Part shown: one piece after another, positions 34,601 to 47,189 of the stretch
Layout: every line of letters starts with the position of its first letter
How positions within the stretch are numbered: the stretch's first letter is position 1
Notes under the pieces: generated by a model
What the model was told of the DNA's origin: nothing
Database searches by the model: none
What the model saw: only the letters and a program-made list of their open reading frames with translations
NCBI GenBank assembly: GCA_021234155.1
Contig: JAJEKV010000016.1
Coordinates: 20,400,441-20,464,440 of the forward strand
Source: Isoetes taiwanensis
Lineage: Eukaryota > Streptophyta > Lycopodiopsida > Isoetales > Isoetaceae
DNA: 64,000 bases
Direction: 5' to 3'
Position numbers and translations under genes: made by a program

Positions 34601-36179
34601 GATATAAAGTTTCTGAGGAGATGGAAATATTCCAAATAAGTCTATACACACAGGTTAACCTTAGAATCTAGAGTAATTTTTGTTAGTTATGTACCTCTTG
34701 AAATTTTAAAGACCTTTCATAGTGTTCACAAGGTAAAATCCTCTTAAATTTCATAATTGATTCGATGCACTTGAAGCTCTGTTCTTCAGCACCGAACAAA
34801 AGGGACATGCTTGGACCTCTTAAAGAAGTATGATCCTCTAAGAAGCCACAACTTCTGTTTTTCTATTTTTCTCACGCATTCATTTGTTTAGATCAAAATC
34901 CAATGGTGTCTCGTATATCCGCTTCAACTTGGAGATACGTGGATAGCTTAGCCTTCAAGATAAGATGTCATTCCGTTCATTAAAGTTGTTACACTAATAA
35001 AAGATGTTTTTTTGCTAATGGAAGATGTTAACAAACCAAATTTCCTCCACAAAAGCTTTTTATAGATGAAGTTTGCATCTAAACAGAGATTTTGAGCAAT
35101 CCTATTCAGGCTTTGACTTGTGGTCCATGTGGTATGCTTTCAATTCCATAAAAGTTGTCTAGATCTTTTTACCCAACATCTACACAGTTTACTAGGATTT
35201 ATAGCTTTTAATACTTTGACATTATGGGCTACAAACTTGCCTCTAAGTTGTTTCTACATTACAAGGAATGGACATTCATGTATATATAATGGGTTCGAGC
35301 TACATTTTATGGTTAAACTTCCGCATCCAACAAAGAAAAGAGGCTGAAACTTGCAAATTCTCTTACTATCAAGTCCTCTTAGGTTTAAATGAGGCATATC
35401 TACTTAGCACAATTGATACAGACTTGGAGCAAGAGCGAGCTATGTAGAGCTGATTGCATCAACAAATCGAATTAAATGAGTGGTGTTTCAATCAAAGACG
35501 AATTATAAGATTGTTTATGGGACGCAAATGCTCCCATTGCAATGAAGCCATGTTTGGAATTGGATCTATGTGAAGAGATGCAGTTGGGCCTATGAGAAGC
35601 TGAGGTGAATTCAAACTATTGCAAGTGAAGTTGTATGAAGCTAGTTTGATTGTTATAATTGTATCTTGTGAAGATAATTGAATCTGTTGTAACTTAACCT
35701 AGCGGAAATATGATTTGCTATGAAGCCATTGCTTCATAAACTATTAAGCCATTGACCTTATCTACTACCATAAAATCTCATGAATTTGCAACCATTCTCC
35801 TTTAGCATTCTAAAACTCTAATGGAATTACAACCACAGCATGATTTGGATCATCCAGCTGCATTGAATTTCAAAAATGGGTTTTATCGTCGTACAAATAA
35901 AATTAATATAAAATTGATATTCTAAAAGTGGCTTACCTTCTTCATTAGTATAACATTGAGAATTACAATTATGATTTACTGCCTAAAATGGATATGTTCT
36001 TTCTCAATTGCATAGTTAAGTAATTCCATATAAAGGTATATGATGCACCTAATACGTTGTTTACCAATTGAGATGTTTATGAGAATAAAATGGAATTGTT
36101 TTTTTATGACCATGGAGACCAACCGACATCGGAACTCTTGAAATGGAGCTAGTACAACCATTACTAACTAGTTTTAACC
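31661..36179. other. Long AT-rich spacer, no gene recognised
   Basis: About 4.5 kb with only short, unsupported frames on both strands (for example 32754-33053 plus, 34150-34523 minus). TTTTTTTT and AT runs are common. It may be a large intron or insertion splitting the 27-41 kb locus. Confidence 0.4.
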
Positions 36180-36430
36180 TGGGGTAAAGAATGTGCATCC
36201 GCATTTACTGGCATAGAACATTGGCTAGGGTAGTCCACTCCATCCGCCCCTCCTGTGCGCACTTTGTAGATAGCCTGAAACATGTTGTGGCATGATTGTA
36301 GCCATCCAAAGATGTAATTCCATGGAGTAACCCTATGGAACTATCCTAGGTTGCATCTCCCTGGTTCAATGAGGCAGGAAAATGGGACGTGTCCATTCCT
36401 GGAGCGTAATGGCTCCATGGATGGCTAGAG
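36180..36430 (-). mobile_element. Diverged fragment of the gypsy-like LTR
   Basis: Reading plus, phrases such as GGGTAGTCCACTCCATCCGC and CTAGGTTGCATCTCCCTGG line up with 3885-4090 of the LTR at 3501-4300 in the same orientation. Divergence is much higher than between the other two copies, so this is an older insertion. The right end abuts the PPR remnant. Confidence 0.55.
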
Positions 36431-37596
<1,166 letters not shown>

Positions 37597-39071
37597 ATGC
37601 AGGACAAAACCAAGAGCACCAGATCAAAGAAAAAAAAAGGAGATGAAAAGGGTGATGCTTCCGAGGAACCAACTGTGCCCAAGGATGCCTGCAAGATAGT
37701 ATTTGCTTCAGATCCAGTATGGGAGAAATGGAATGAATTCTGGAATGCCTACGTCGAGAAGAAGTTGCCAGATTCACAAGGAAGATTTCCTCCTGTTGAC
37801 ACATCAATTTTTGATATACATATAACAGAGATGAGGAAGGCTCAGGGATTGGACGATCAAGAGCTGATCTCAGTTCTGGATAGGTTAATCAGAAAGGAAA
37901 TTCTTTATAAGAAAACCTCGGTAGCAAAGGCTATGGAATCATTCGAAGATGCATGCAACGAGCTGAAAAATATTAGAGTGCTCAAGAAGGCAGTTGGTGA
38001 GGAATTACAAAGGCTTACAGGAGAGTGGTCGTTGTCGGAGTTAGGACCATGCAAAAGTATAACGTCTCCAACGACGACCTAAAGAAGTATGTATTTTGGT
38101 CCAAGGACTTTGTCAAGCAGCAGAAGTTGAAGAACGTTGCAAAGATCAGTGGGATTCACACTAAAGTTGCATCCGACTTGAAACGAAAAGTCGCGATGGT
38201 GAAGCAGACCCCAGAGACGGAATCCACTTTTTTTTATCGAGTGTCCACTGGTTTCAAGTGTGCCTTGCCAGAAGTGGGTGCAGTTCCCCATGATATCACA
38301 CTCCGTCCTTAATAGCCGAGACACCAGATGGTCGCTTGATGACTAATACGTTCTTCAACATATGCAATGGTTTCACCACGGAGATGAACTACACAATTGT
38401 CACTATATGTCCCTCCGACATGTCCTATGCATATGCTCTAACTGCTGCAAATGACTTAGAATGCGTGAAAGTCATCCGGCAGGCGATCCTCATAGATGAA
38501 AACAGGGATAGTGACTTCAGCACATCAAGTAAAATTTCTCAAGTGCTAATAATTATGATAGCCATGATGGATGATAAGGAATATGAAAGGCTCAAGGGAA
38601 AACCAGATATGGAGACAAACTAGCATGGCAGTGCTATCAGTTAGATGAACGCATAATGCGAAACGTCTTCTATCTGGAGCAAGAAGACAAGGGGAAGGGT
38701 GTCAAGGTCGTGGAAGAGTTAGAAGAAGAAGAGGATGAAAACGAGGAGACCCAATTCTTGTGGGCCACATTAAGTATGAGCTCCTAACTTCACATAAGGG
38801 TAAGTTAAACAAGAACGGGTTCTCTATGGACCTTTCCCAGTATCTCATTGAAGCATTTTGTCCACTGGGAACAAGTTGCTGGGAACTTCACGTTGGAGGT
38901 TACATTGGTAGAGAAGCTTTGAAGTTAGCAAGGAAATGGCAGAGCGTCGTCTCCGATGATCTCGCAAAAAATTTCTTGGACCTCCACCGGTTCAAATTTC
39001 TTGGACCTCCACCGGTTGGGAAGCAAAACCACCAATTAGTGCAAATCGTGATCAAGCCCCGCCAGCGGTAA
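37597..39071 (+). pseudogene. Decayed exon block with a DNA-methyltransferase-like motif
   Basis: The first piece (37597-38082) begins MQDKTKSTRSKKKKGDEKGD and is Lys-rich and helical (KIVFASDPVWEKWNEFWNAY). After a frameshift, 38025-38310 reads DDLKKYVFWSKDFVKQQKLK. After another, 38336-38623 contains YTIVTICPSDMSYAYALTA. The last piece (38760-39071) reads MDLSQYLIEAFCPLGTSCWE, then a Gly-rich turn and REALKLARKWQSVVSDDLA. This resembles motif I and the following helix of beta/gamma-class DNA N-methyltransferases (E-x-FCP-x-G-x-x-x-x-D/E ... EAL-x-x-x-R). The catalytic [DN]PP[YF] was not found. Several frameshifts and stops show decay. Assignment is by motif only. Confidence 0.4.
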
Positions 39072-39111
39072 CCAGCCGGACCAGCCCTCGGCTAAGATCA
39101 TCTGCCGGGCG

Positions 39112-39360
39112 ATGGCGCATCCCACCTCAAAAGCCTTGAACCAAATAAGCTACCAGCCATTTAGTTCAAACCAACAACCAGCCCAACTAGAAAGGCTGGT
39201 TATTCTTACCGATGCCGTCGGACCAGCCTATGACGGGCTAAGGGACAAGCCACCCAGCCAAACGTTCCCTCACACGCGGCGCACACCACCAACCAACCAA
39301 CAATGCGAGCCAACAGGACCGAGCCAACCAGAAGTCCGAAGGAAGGAGCCAACCAAGTAG
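39112..39360 (+). pseudogene. Pro/Gln/Thr-rich linker-like frame
   Basis: An open frame rich in Pro, Gln, Ser and Thr (YQPFSSNQQPAQLERL, PTGPSQPEVRRKEPTK) with repeated ACCAACCAA words. It is probably a disordered linker of the same locus between the methyltransferase-like and phosphatase-like parts. No domain. Confidence 0.3.
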
Positions 39361-39384
39361 GGCACAACCCAAGGAGGAACTTGA

Positions 39385-40446
39385 GTGATCCACCGAGATG
39401 ACCAAGCCAAGATACCAGAGGTGACCAAACCGGTGGAGCCAGAGGTTAGCGTAAAGAGTAATGAACTATCAAGTATAGTTCACACTGTACAGATCTCAAC
39501 TGATGTGGTTGGTGCTTCTATCAGACCGGAGACAACTCAGAATAAGGATGCAATGGAAGAAGTCACAACGGGGAATGAAGAAGAAGAAAGGTATCGTAAC
39601 AATATTCCTTTTTTTGATATCCATGCATTTTTCAAACTACAAGCATATAGAAAACGCGCCTGGCGCGATTTAGAATTTTCTAGAGATCATATTTTTAAAT
39701 TATGTTGACATGCATCATTCATGAAATTGCGCCTGGCGCGATTTAGAGTTTTCTATAAATCATATTTTCAAATTATGTTGACATGCATCATTCATGAAAT
39801 CGCGCCTGGCGCGTTTTCCTTTTCCATTTCTTTTATATCATACGTTATTGTTCTCCTTACAGAAATGATTTGGCTTCCCCAAAAGTACTGGTCTTTGATT
39901 TGAATGGTGTGCTATGTAGAATGTTACCTAAAGCAACGTTTGAAAAGTCATGGTATGCGCAACAACCATTTGAGACACATTACCAAATATGTTTACTGCG
40001 CCCTTATCCGGAAGGAGATGTTGGACCGGGCCTTGATCTTTTTCGTTGTGCAATTTGGTCATCTATGGAGCATAGAAATATACGGGGATGTTTTGAAAGT
40101 AGTGCACGAGCTAAATAGAGATTAGGCGTCCATCCGGGATCAAAGCAAATGTGCTTCATTCACAAACCCTAAAGAACAAAGCGGGTAAAAAGATATTTGT
40201 GAAATGCTTGCGCAACATGATGGATGCCCTAGGTGTTGAGGATAAGGAAGGCATGATCATTGTGGATGATGACTTCGAAAGTGTTGCTTCAATCGAGTCC
40301 CAGTCATTGAATCCGCCACCCTATCATCCTCAAGATTTTGACAAAGATGACTTCTGCTTGGCTTTGTTAATGTCCCCGCAGAAATAGCTTCGTGAAAAAG
40401 CGGTCGAAGAGATACAAACACTATACCCAGAACTTGACCGGACAGG
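39385..40446 (+). pseudogene. FCP1-like (NLI-interacting factor-type) HAD phosphatase block, two exons
   Basis: The exon ending at 39590 (NKDAMEEVTTGNEEEER) joins in phase across a 272-bp intron (39591-39862, GT-AG) to NDLASPKVLVFDLNGVLCRM. LVFDLNGVL is the HAD motif I of plant FCP1-like phosphatases, where Asn replaces the usual second Asp (DxNG). Next comes RPYPEG ... AIWSSMEHRNIRG, matching their conserved RP ... WSS region. After frameshifts, DQSKC near 40136 and KKIFVKCLRNMMDALGVEDK plus IIVDDDFESV (40190-40280) match the later K and VDDD motifs. Family members dephosphorylate proteins such as the RNA polymerase II tail. Frameshifts make this copy inactive. Confidence 0.65.
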
Positions 40447-40785
40447 GAAATTGTGGGGACCTTGAGAAAATCGTTCTAAAGGGAACTTTTTGATATATAT
40501 GTATATGAGGAAATACACTTTCCAAAAAGTTTTGAATATGAAATATACTTTACGAAAGGTTTTGAATATATATATTGTGTTCTTATATCAGCATTATTGG
40601 TTCTGTGTACGTATTGTTTTTTTATATTATGTGTATGGTTTGCTATACTTGCAATAATTTGTATGTATATACCGTCAATAATTTAGGTGTGTATAAATAG
40701 GTATGCATGAAATTGGCAAACCATCGGCTTCGGTCTCATATACGCTTGTTATTATGGCACATTCTATTACCCGCGAAGATGAACC

Positions 40786-40986
40786 ATGCGGACCTCTGCG
40801 GGTGTTGCGCGAGCTAGAAATAGAACTTCGGGGTGGCTTGATGTCGTTGCTATGAATCCCGCCCGCTTCTATCCTGATCCCTTTGATGTTGTAATCCATC
40901 TTATATGGAATCCAGAGCATGGTTTGTTCATGATCGACAGGATCTCAGGACCGCCTGCAGCGCCTGTCGACGATGAATCGGATTAG
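40786..40986 (+). CDS. Short exon-like ORF, family unknown
   Basis: The frame reads SGWLDVVAMNPARFYPDPFD and VVIHLIWNPEHGLFMIDRIS, ending in an acidic tail. It looks coding and may be the last exon of the locus to its left. It is flanked on the right by another CG palindrome (41032-41052). Confidence 0.3.
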   Translation: MRTSAGVARARNRTSGWLDVVAMNPARFYPDPFDVVIHLIWNPEHGLFMIDRISGPPAAPVDDESD

Positions 40987-42479
40987 TTTTTTAAGTTTAT
41001 GTTCTATTATAATGCGTTATTTATGCCAAGAAAATCGCGCCACGCGCGATTTGAACCACGAAAATCTCTCTTTTGTAGCAACTTGCTTGCTGTTATTTAT
41101 TCGTAAAGCACTACAATTTCAATGTTTAGATTTCGTTGTCGTCCGTGAATGTACGAATTAATAAGCAATTTCCTACTTTTTCTATTGCCAACATTCTGTC
41201 ATAATATGGGTCATTTGCATCGAATATTTGAATGCCTTTGCATTTCAACATAAAATGCATCTTCCTAGCCCGAAAATGAACACAGTGCAAAAGTGTGGTT
41301 AATTCAATATAATGGTCAATAAAAGGCTTATACGGCGCGATTTTGGAATAGACATAATCCCAATTTAATTGAATGATGGTTAAAAGACGACTAAAACTCT
41401 TCTGCATTGTTTGTAGCATTGTCGTCATGTCTCTTTTTGTTTGGCAGGAACTATCTCCTTATTAAATAACTGCATCTCGTTTGGAACTCTAAATGAAATG
41501 ATTAAGATGATCTGCATTTATTCTGCGGTTTAAAGAAAATGACGAAGATGATACAGGAACTACCACATTGAGCTCTAAAATATCCCTCTTCATCCAATAT
41601 AGTACACATTGGATGGCTATTGTTGATGCTCTATTTTACTTGGATATATTCTTAGCTTTTGCAGCAAACACTTCAAATAGTCCAAGTTTTCGTTCATAAT
41701 TTGTTGCAAGCAGAAATGTGGACTTCATTAATGTGAGGCCAATTCCTCACATTGCAATGTAGACCTTTGAACACTGTTATTGCCAGCTCGTGCAATCCTT
41801 CTCAGAGGACCAAATATGGGAGGGAAGTCTACTTTACTTCATGCAATATGCATAGCTATTATCGTGGCACAGTAATTGAGCTTACAATTTTGTTTATATG
41901 GGGTCCAACTTCAAAGGGCGCATGCGTTTCATTGTAAGGTTCATGCATTTTCTCCATTGATAGACATAATATAAACTATTACATTTATCCCATTGATAGG
42001 TACAACATAAATCTTGGTTTATTGCCCATAAATGAGGAGTTAAAATTGAATTTTGTGACACATTAATGTCAGCGATTTTATGGCACCATGTTGAATAATG
42101 GACCCAGAAAACAACCTATTATTTTGTTTGCCTCATGCTTAACCTCATTTTCATTTAATATTCAATATACAGAACTCCACAATTCAACTACATGTCGTGA
42201 AATGGTTGCCATTAAATACAATAGCGTGGAGCTACTAATCTATACCATGTGCTAATATATAGTAAATGTAAGTGCGCAACTTCTCTACATCATCAATCAA
42301 TATTCCCAACGACCAAATGTTAAGATGGCACTTGAATATTTGATTTGTCTAGAGTATAGTATATAGTGTTGATTAGAAGAAATGAACATGCCTTCAACTT
42401 ACAATCTCAAATGTGGAGATTGTTTAAGAGCTTCATGGACTAGGAATAAATAATAAGATACTTTCAAAATACATATTCA
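40987..42479. other. Spacer with one CG palindrome
   Basis: AAATCGCGC CAC GCGCGATTT lies at 41032-41052. The rest is AT-rich without supported genes; the minus frame 41126-41428 has no motif. Confidence 0.4.
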
Positions 42480-42840
42480 GATCCACCATCAGAGAAATTT
42501 TTGCTATAAACGGCTTTATAGCCCTCATTATAACAAGTTTAATTGAAGTAGGTTTCCTACCTTCCTTCACCTACCCTTTGCCCCAAGCCTGCTTTATTGG
42601 ATTGAGGTGTGCCCTGGACTACCTCAGTCATCGGATCTGTCCATCCTATGGTCCAGATCGTATGTTAGGGTCTCTGGGCATCCCTCGTTTCAATATTGGT
42701 CATTTACGATTGCGGACGCCTATGATTTCAACAGGTTCGCCTAAGGTTTTAGAACATGAAATACGGGGACTCGAACCTCTACCAAAATAAATCAATATCC
42801 TATGCTTTAACCAATACAACTATCGAGCTAACATATCTAT
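42480..42840 (-). mobile_element. tRNA-derived SINE
   Basis: On the minus strand the right end reads TAGCTCGATAGTTGTATTGG (box A-like, with TTAAAGC following). About 45 bases later comes GGTTCGAGTCCCCG, a perfect box B. The body then extends left without coding potential. It is not a functional tRNA gene: the anticodon arm is not cleanly foldable and no 3' acceptor strand pairs with the 5' end. Confidence 0.55.
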
Positions 42841-42849
42841 TTTTTCTAT

Positions 42850-43500
42850 TGAATCTATTATTTTTTTGCTAGAGTTTGCCGCTTGGAAGATGATCGCTTG
42901 CTGCATATAGCAATGAGTGCCAGCAAGGAGAAAGGGTGGTATCATGATGCAGAGGTGTGGCTGAAAAAATGGAATCTTAAAATGAAAGATTTAGTGGGGA
43001 GTAAAGAGGATATGCGTAAGGTGGTGACGCAGCGCATACACGAAAAACTATGGAGAGCACCTGAGACTAAGATGTTCTTCTACTGCACATCTATCAATCC
43101 GCAGCTTATAGAAGCTAAATATCTATCGGATGGGATATCTTTGCATTTCCGCGATGGGTTGACACGATTAAGGTTGAGCTCGCATTACTTGAAGATAGAA
43201 ACGGGAAGGTGGTATGGGATGCCCAGGGAGCAGCGCATATGTGAACTATATGATGGAGAGCACATAGAGGATGAGTGTCACACACTGCTATCGTGTTCAT
43301 TCTATGAGGATATCAGAGGTAAATTTGACATACATGCAACATCCTTGGTAGAGTTGTTTGAGCTCCCCACTAAGAAAATATGTTATTATCCGATGTGATT
43401 GAGCATCGAGAAAGACACTCCAAGATAGTGAAAACTATTAGTGATTATTTTAGTGATACATATTTAGAGAGTGAGAGTAGTACCTGCACCGATGATGCCG
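42850..43500 (+). pseudogene. C-terminal domain of a LINE-type reverse-transcriptase protein
   Basis: The frame 42883-43398 contains LTRLRLSSHYLKIETGRWYG, then PREQRICELYDGEHIEDECH and TLLSCSFYEDIR. This is the Cys-His C-terminal region of many non-LTR retrotransposon proteins (LR-S-H-L-x-IE-x-GR-W ... R-x-C-x-x-C ... ED-x-x-H-x-LL-x-C-x-x-Y); the second Cys is replaced by Tyr. A one-base shift near 43380 moves the continuation to another frame (DVIEHRERHSKIVKTISDYF). No reverse transcriptase lies upstream, so this is a 5'-truncated copy. It differs clearly from the LINE at the right edge of the window. Confidence 0.65.
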
Positions 43501-46500
43501 GTGGAAACTTATGATATTACATTACTTTCTTTTGTCTTATAGGCCTGTTAGGCCTCTACAAGACATAATACCTCCCCACCCCAAACTATTAGTTGCATTG
43601 TGCACAAGTTTTGACTTTCGCATTTGTAATGTATTAGATTCCCTGGCATTGATGTTTTTTCACTCATATGTAATGCGTTTCATTTTTTTCATTTCAGTAT
43701 TTTGTTTGATCTAATTTCGTTGCAAATGATTTTCATGCCGACACGTGTTGTGGTTCAGCCTTATATTAGAAAAAGTTAAAGATCAGATTATGCACCAACG
43801 GAACGCGTCATTTTCATTTCTTGGGCTTGAATGGGGATTCTCGGCAAATGACCTTTCCTGCGCCCATAATCCAGAAGAATCGAAACCAACGATGTGGGAT
43901 TTTTGGTAGGAAACCAAAAAGAAAGTCTCCATCGCCCACATGGAAATTTTTCCATGCATCATCCGATTAGACAAAAAAAATAGAGAACGGAGCTTAGAAT
44001 CGCACGGATTTGGAGCAGAACAAGAGGAAAAGAATCAAGAAACAAGGGTTCTTCGTGGTGGTCTTCTTTGCTTCATTTACACTTCATTAGGCATAGAAGC
44101 AAACAAGAAGATGTGTCAAATCTAGAGGCAAAAGGGCCATTGCTCTAATCAGGCCATTGCTCAAACCCCGCCCGCCGGACGAGGGCTTTGGAAATATATG
44201 AAGCAAGCCTCCGCATCCGGGCCGCCGATGTTGAGGAGAGGTGATTTGAGCTTGAGAAAAAGCCCGCCATTTGCATATTATCCGCTGGGCGCCCTCACGC
44301 AAAATGGGGCAAATTACAAGCAAGAGAAAGCATGCCGAAATTTTCCCAACAGGCCCGTGTTTACCCAATGGATGGATTTTTTGTTTCGCTAATTCTAGTC
44401 TCATTTTGGGTGACTCGAGAACTCGGGTCCCATTAGCATCCCAAGGTGGACGAATTTTGTGAGGCAAATAAATGCATTTTGTGTCGAAAGTAGGCAAGCC
44501 CTAATCCAAGATGCATTGTTTCTTCTCTTCCCCGCATTTGTTGTTGTAGAGGAGAAATGAGCAAGCTTCCCTCTTTTTTTGGTTAAATCGCATATTTTTC
44601 GGTTAAATCACCTACTAAGAGGTTTCAAGATAGAGGAGCTGGAAAATTACACATGGATTCTTACGCTTTGGGCTCGAAGCAAGCTTTCTCCTTCGGGACT
44701 CGGGTTCGTTGTCAACTAGAACTCAAAACCCTTCTATTTTTTTTTTACGTAAATTAAAGCTCAACGGTTATGGTCACCGATAAGCAATGCTAAGGGACTC
44801 TTCTCGCTTCTCGTTTTGATTTAAAACATTGCACTCTTTGCGGGGGATCCGATTTGAGATCTATATCAAGGACATCGCTTCACGCTATACATGCCTTTGC
44901 AGATTTGATCATGCCGACGGAGAAAATGGTAAGCCCAAAAACCTGTTGTGCTTTGGATCTTTTTGTTGTGGGTTTTTACGCAACTCCGGCCCAACACATG
45001 AGGGTTTGAAATTTTGCCCACAACCGGGGCTTGTGTGCCATGATTTGTAAGGCCCATGGAACACGATTTGTAGACCCCAAAACGGGGCTTGGTCTCGGCA
45101 GATTTAGGCGGATGATCACATGCCTTCCCTTGTGCTTTCTTGTTTAGAGCGTGGCATTTAGCCCGATGATCACATGCTGGGTAAGTTGCAAATAGAAAGG
45201 CCCGCAAGCTTCAATTGATGTGTAGTCTTTGTTTTAGATCTTAGGGAATAAATGCTCCGAGCTTAAAATTTCTTAAGAAGGTGGCTTGGCAAGGCCGATT
45301 GAATTTCTTGCTTGAGGCAACTAAGTTCTTGAACACGGTGAGATTTGTAATAGAAGATTTTTGTGGGATTTGTGAGTACTTCGATCACTGGGAGGCAAGT
45401 TCCTCTTTAGTTTTTAAAATGTTTGTCGGCAAATTTCAAATGGAAAATGGGTGGAGCTCTCTCTTCTAAAGACATGCAATTTTCTCTTTGTTGAAAGGGA
45501 TCTCATTATTTAGAAAACATGATTCTTAAGTCGGGTCGTAAGACAGTCGGCTTTTAAATTTCACTTTTTTTTATGCGAGCAATCTTGAACTATTGTCCTC
45601 TCTTTTTGTTTCCCTTTATGTTCTAGCTTTTATTAATGTAGATATGTTATGCCCGTATTATTATGTTTCCGGACAATTAAATAACCGCGGAGCTTGACTT
45701 TTGCTACAATTTTGCACGGATCTTGAGGAGGTTTGCTAGTGCAAATGATGGTAGGTTATGCGATTTGGTAAGAAGAAAGCAGTCGGTAAGATACAAAGCA
45801 GTCAGAATTTGTCTCGTTAAAACTCTTGCTCTATAAAACCATTTCTAGCCTTAAAATGCTTCTGTTCCCTTCAAGTATTTTCTCACGTTGAAGATGATGG
45901 CAGATGTTTATCTTGAAAATTGTGTTGTCAATTCAAATGTTTAAAGAAAAGTTAAGGTCATAGGTTAACTTACAAGGTGGCAACATTTGTGCATTTCATG
46001 TGATCTATCGTTATTCTTACAAGCATTTGGTAATTGCCACAGACTTGCATCATATAGCTAGTTCCCTAATCTCTATTATGTTGATTGCTTCGTTATGTGC
46101 ATTGTTATGCAATAATGATGGAATGTACATCCTAAGTTAGGTTAAACCATCCACCACATTAGTCTACCGTGTTGCTCATTTCTATGGACACAACCTATGT
46201 TTCAAATCTAGTTTCAAAATGAATAAGTCAAATGGGAAATGATACAAGTCAAATGGGAAATGATATTTGTAAATTTTTATATATATGCTAGGTCACATGC
46301 ATTAGTTTAAGGCATGTACTTTATGGCCACAGTTTAAGGCATTTGTTCTATGGCCATGGGGTGATGCCATCCAGTTATTCTATAAAGCTTCTAGCCTTGG
46401 ACATCACCACATTCATGATATGCAACTTTATCTTTCACAAGCTCTAAGTGGAGAGCAAAATATAGTATGTTTCCATGAACCAGTGCAAGTAAAAGCATTT

Positions 46501-46569
46501 TAGGCAATATTTGAAACAATTTAGGTAGCAAGTAACATGCTATTTGCAAGAGTTTATTTCTTTGACAGG
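43501..46569. other. Spacer, no gene recognised
   Basis: Mixed composition. 43900-44520 is moderately GC-rich with open frames on both strands but no motif. The stretch 44580-45500 repeatedly shows gene-like 5' flank words but no identifiable exon. Confidence 0.35.
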
Positions 46570-46928
46570 GCATGTATAGACGAGTTGGGGAAGAGAAACG
46601 TTCGCGGCGGCCTTGGCCGCCGCGATAAGTTTCTTGTACATTTAAAGAAAAAAGTGTTGTGGAAAATGCCATTGCATCTATAAAGAATTCCAAAATAGGT
46701 GAAGGAAGAGCTGTATCTGACGACAATCCCTATTATTTTCTATCCTTGCTAACAAAAAAAACAATTATGTTTGCGCCTCGTGGATATCGAGTGGAAAGAA
46801 GAAAGCAAGGGGAGTTCAAGTTAATGATGGATGGGGTAACCTTGCAAGACTACGATAATGTGTCCGAGATGAACCAAAGCATTATTGCAAGCGGCTCGAT
46901 CTTGTTTCCTTTTTATCAGGGCAGCTAA
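46570..46928 (+). CDS. Hypothetical ORF downstream of a CG hairpin
   Basis: The frame 46659-46928 (MENAIASIKNSKIGEGRAVS ... TIMFAPRGYRVERRKQGEFK ... SGSILFPFYQGS) has balanced composition and reads like a real protein end. No family is recognised. Just upstream, 46601-46622 is CGCGGCGGCC TT GGCCGCCGCG, a perfect inverted repeat, followed by ATAAGTTTCTTGTA. It may be the last exon of an unknown gene; no splice sites were fixed. Confidence 0.3.
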
Positions 46929-47189
46929 AGGGTTACCCTGTATTTCTTGGTTTGATGTAAGCAAGCACGCAAAAGATTCATTGAGGCACCAAAAATTGAG
47001 AAAAAACGGATGTTGCTAATAAAATGTTGAATTTTCTTGATTAGGCGGCACACTATTTTTGGGCCTAAAATGAAACTATTTTAGGGGGAACAAGGGGCCA
47101 AGCTAATCGAGACACTATAAGTACCATGCTTTCACCCAATAGTCCCTCTGTCAAGGCCGTCCCCATAAATTTCTTGTAAAAATAATTTA

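Noticed and set aside
42755-42835. Functional tRNA gene on the minus strand
   Set aside because: Box A and box B are present, but the acceptor stem does not pair and the anticodon arm is poor; a SINE head fits better.
44087-44497. 136-residue minus-strand ORF
   Set aside because: GC-rich stretch open on both strands, with no motif or splice support.
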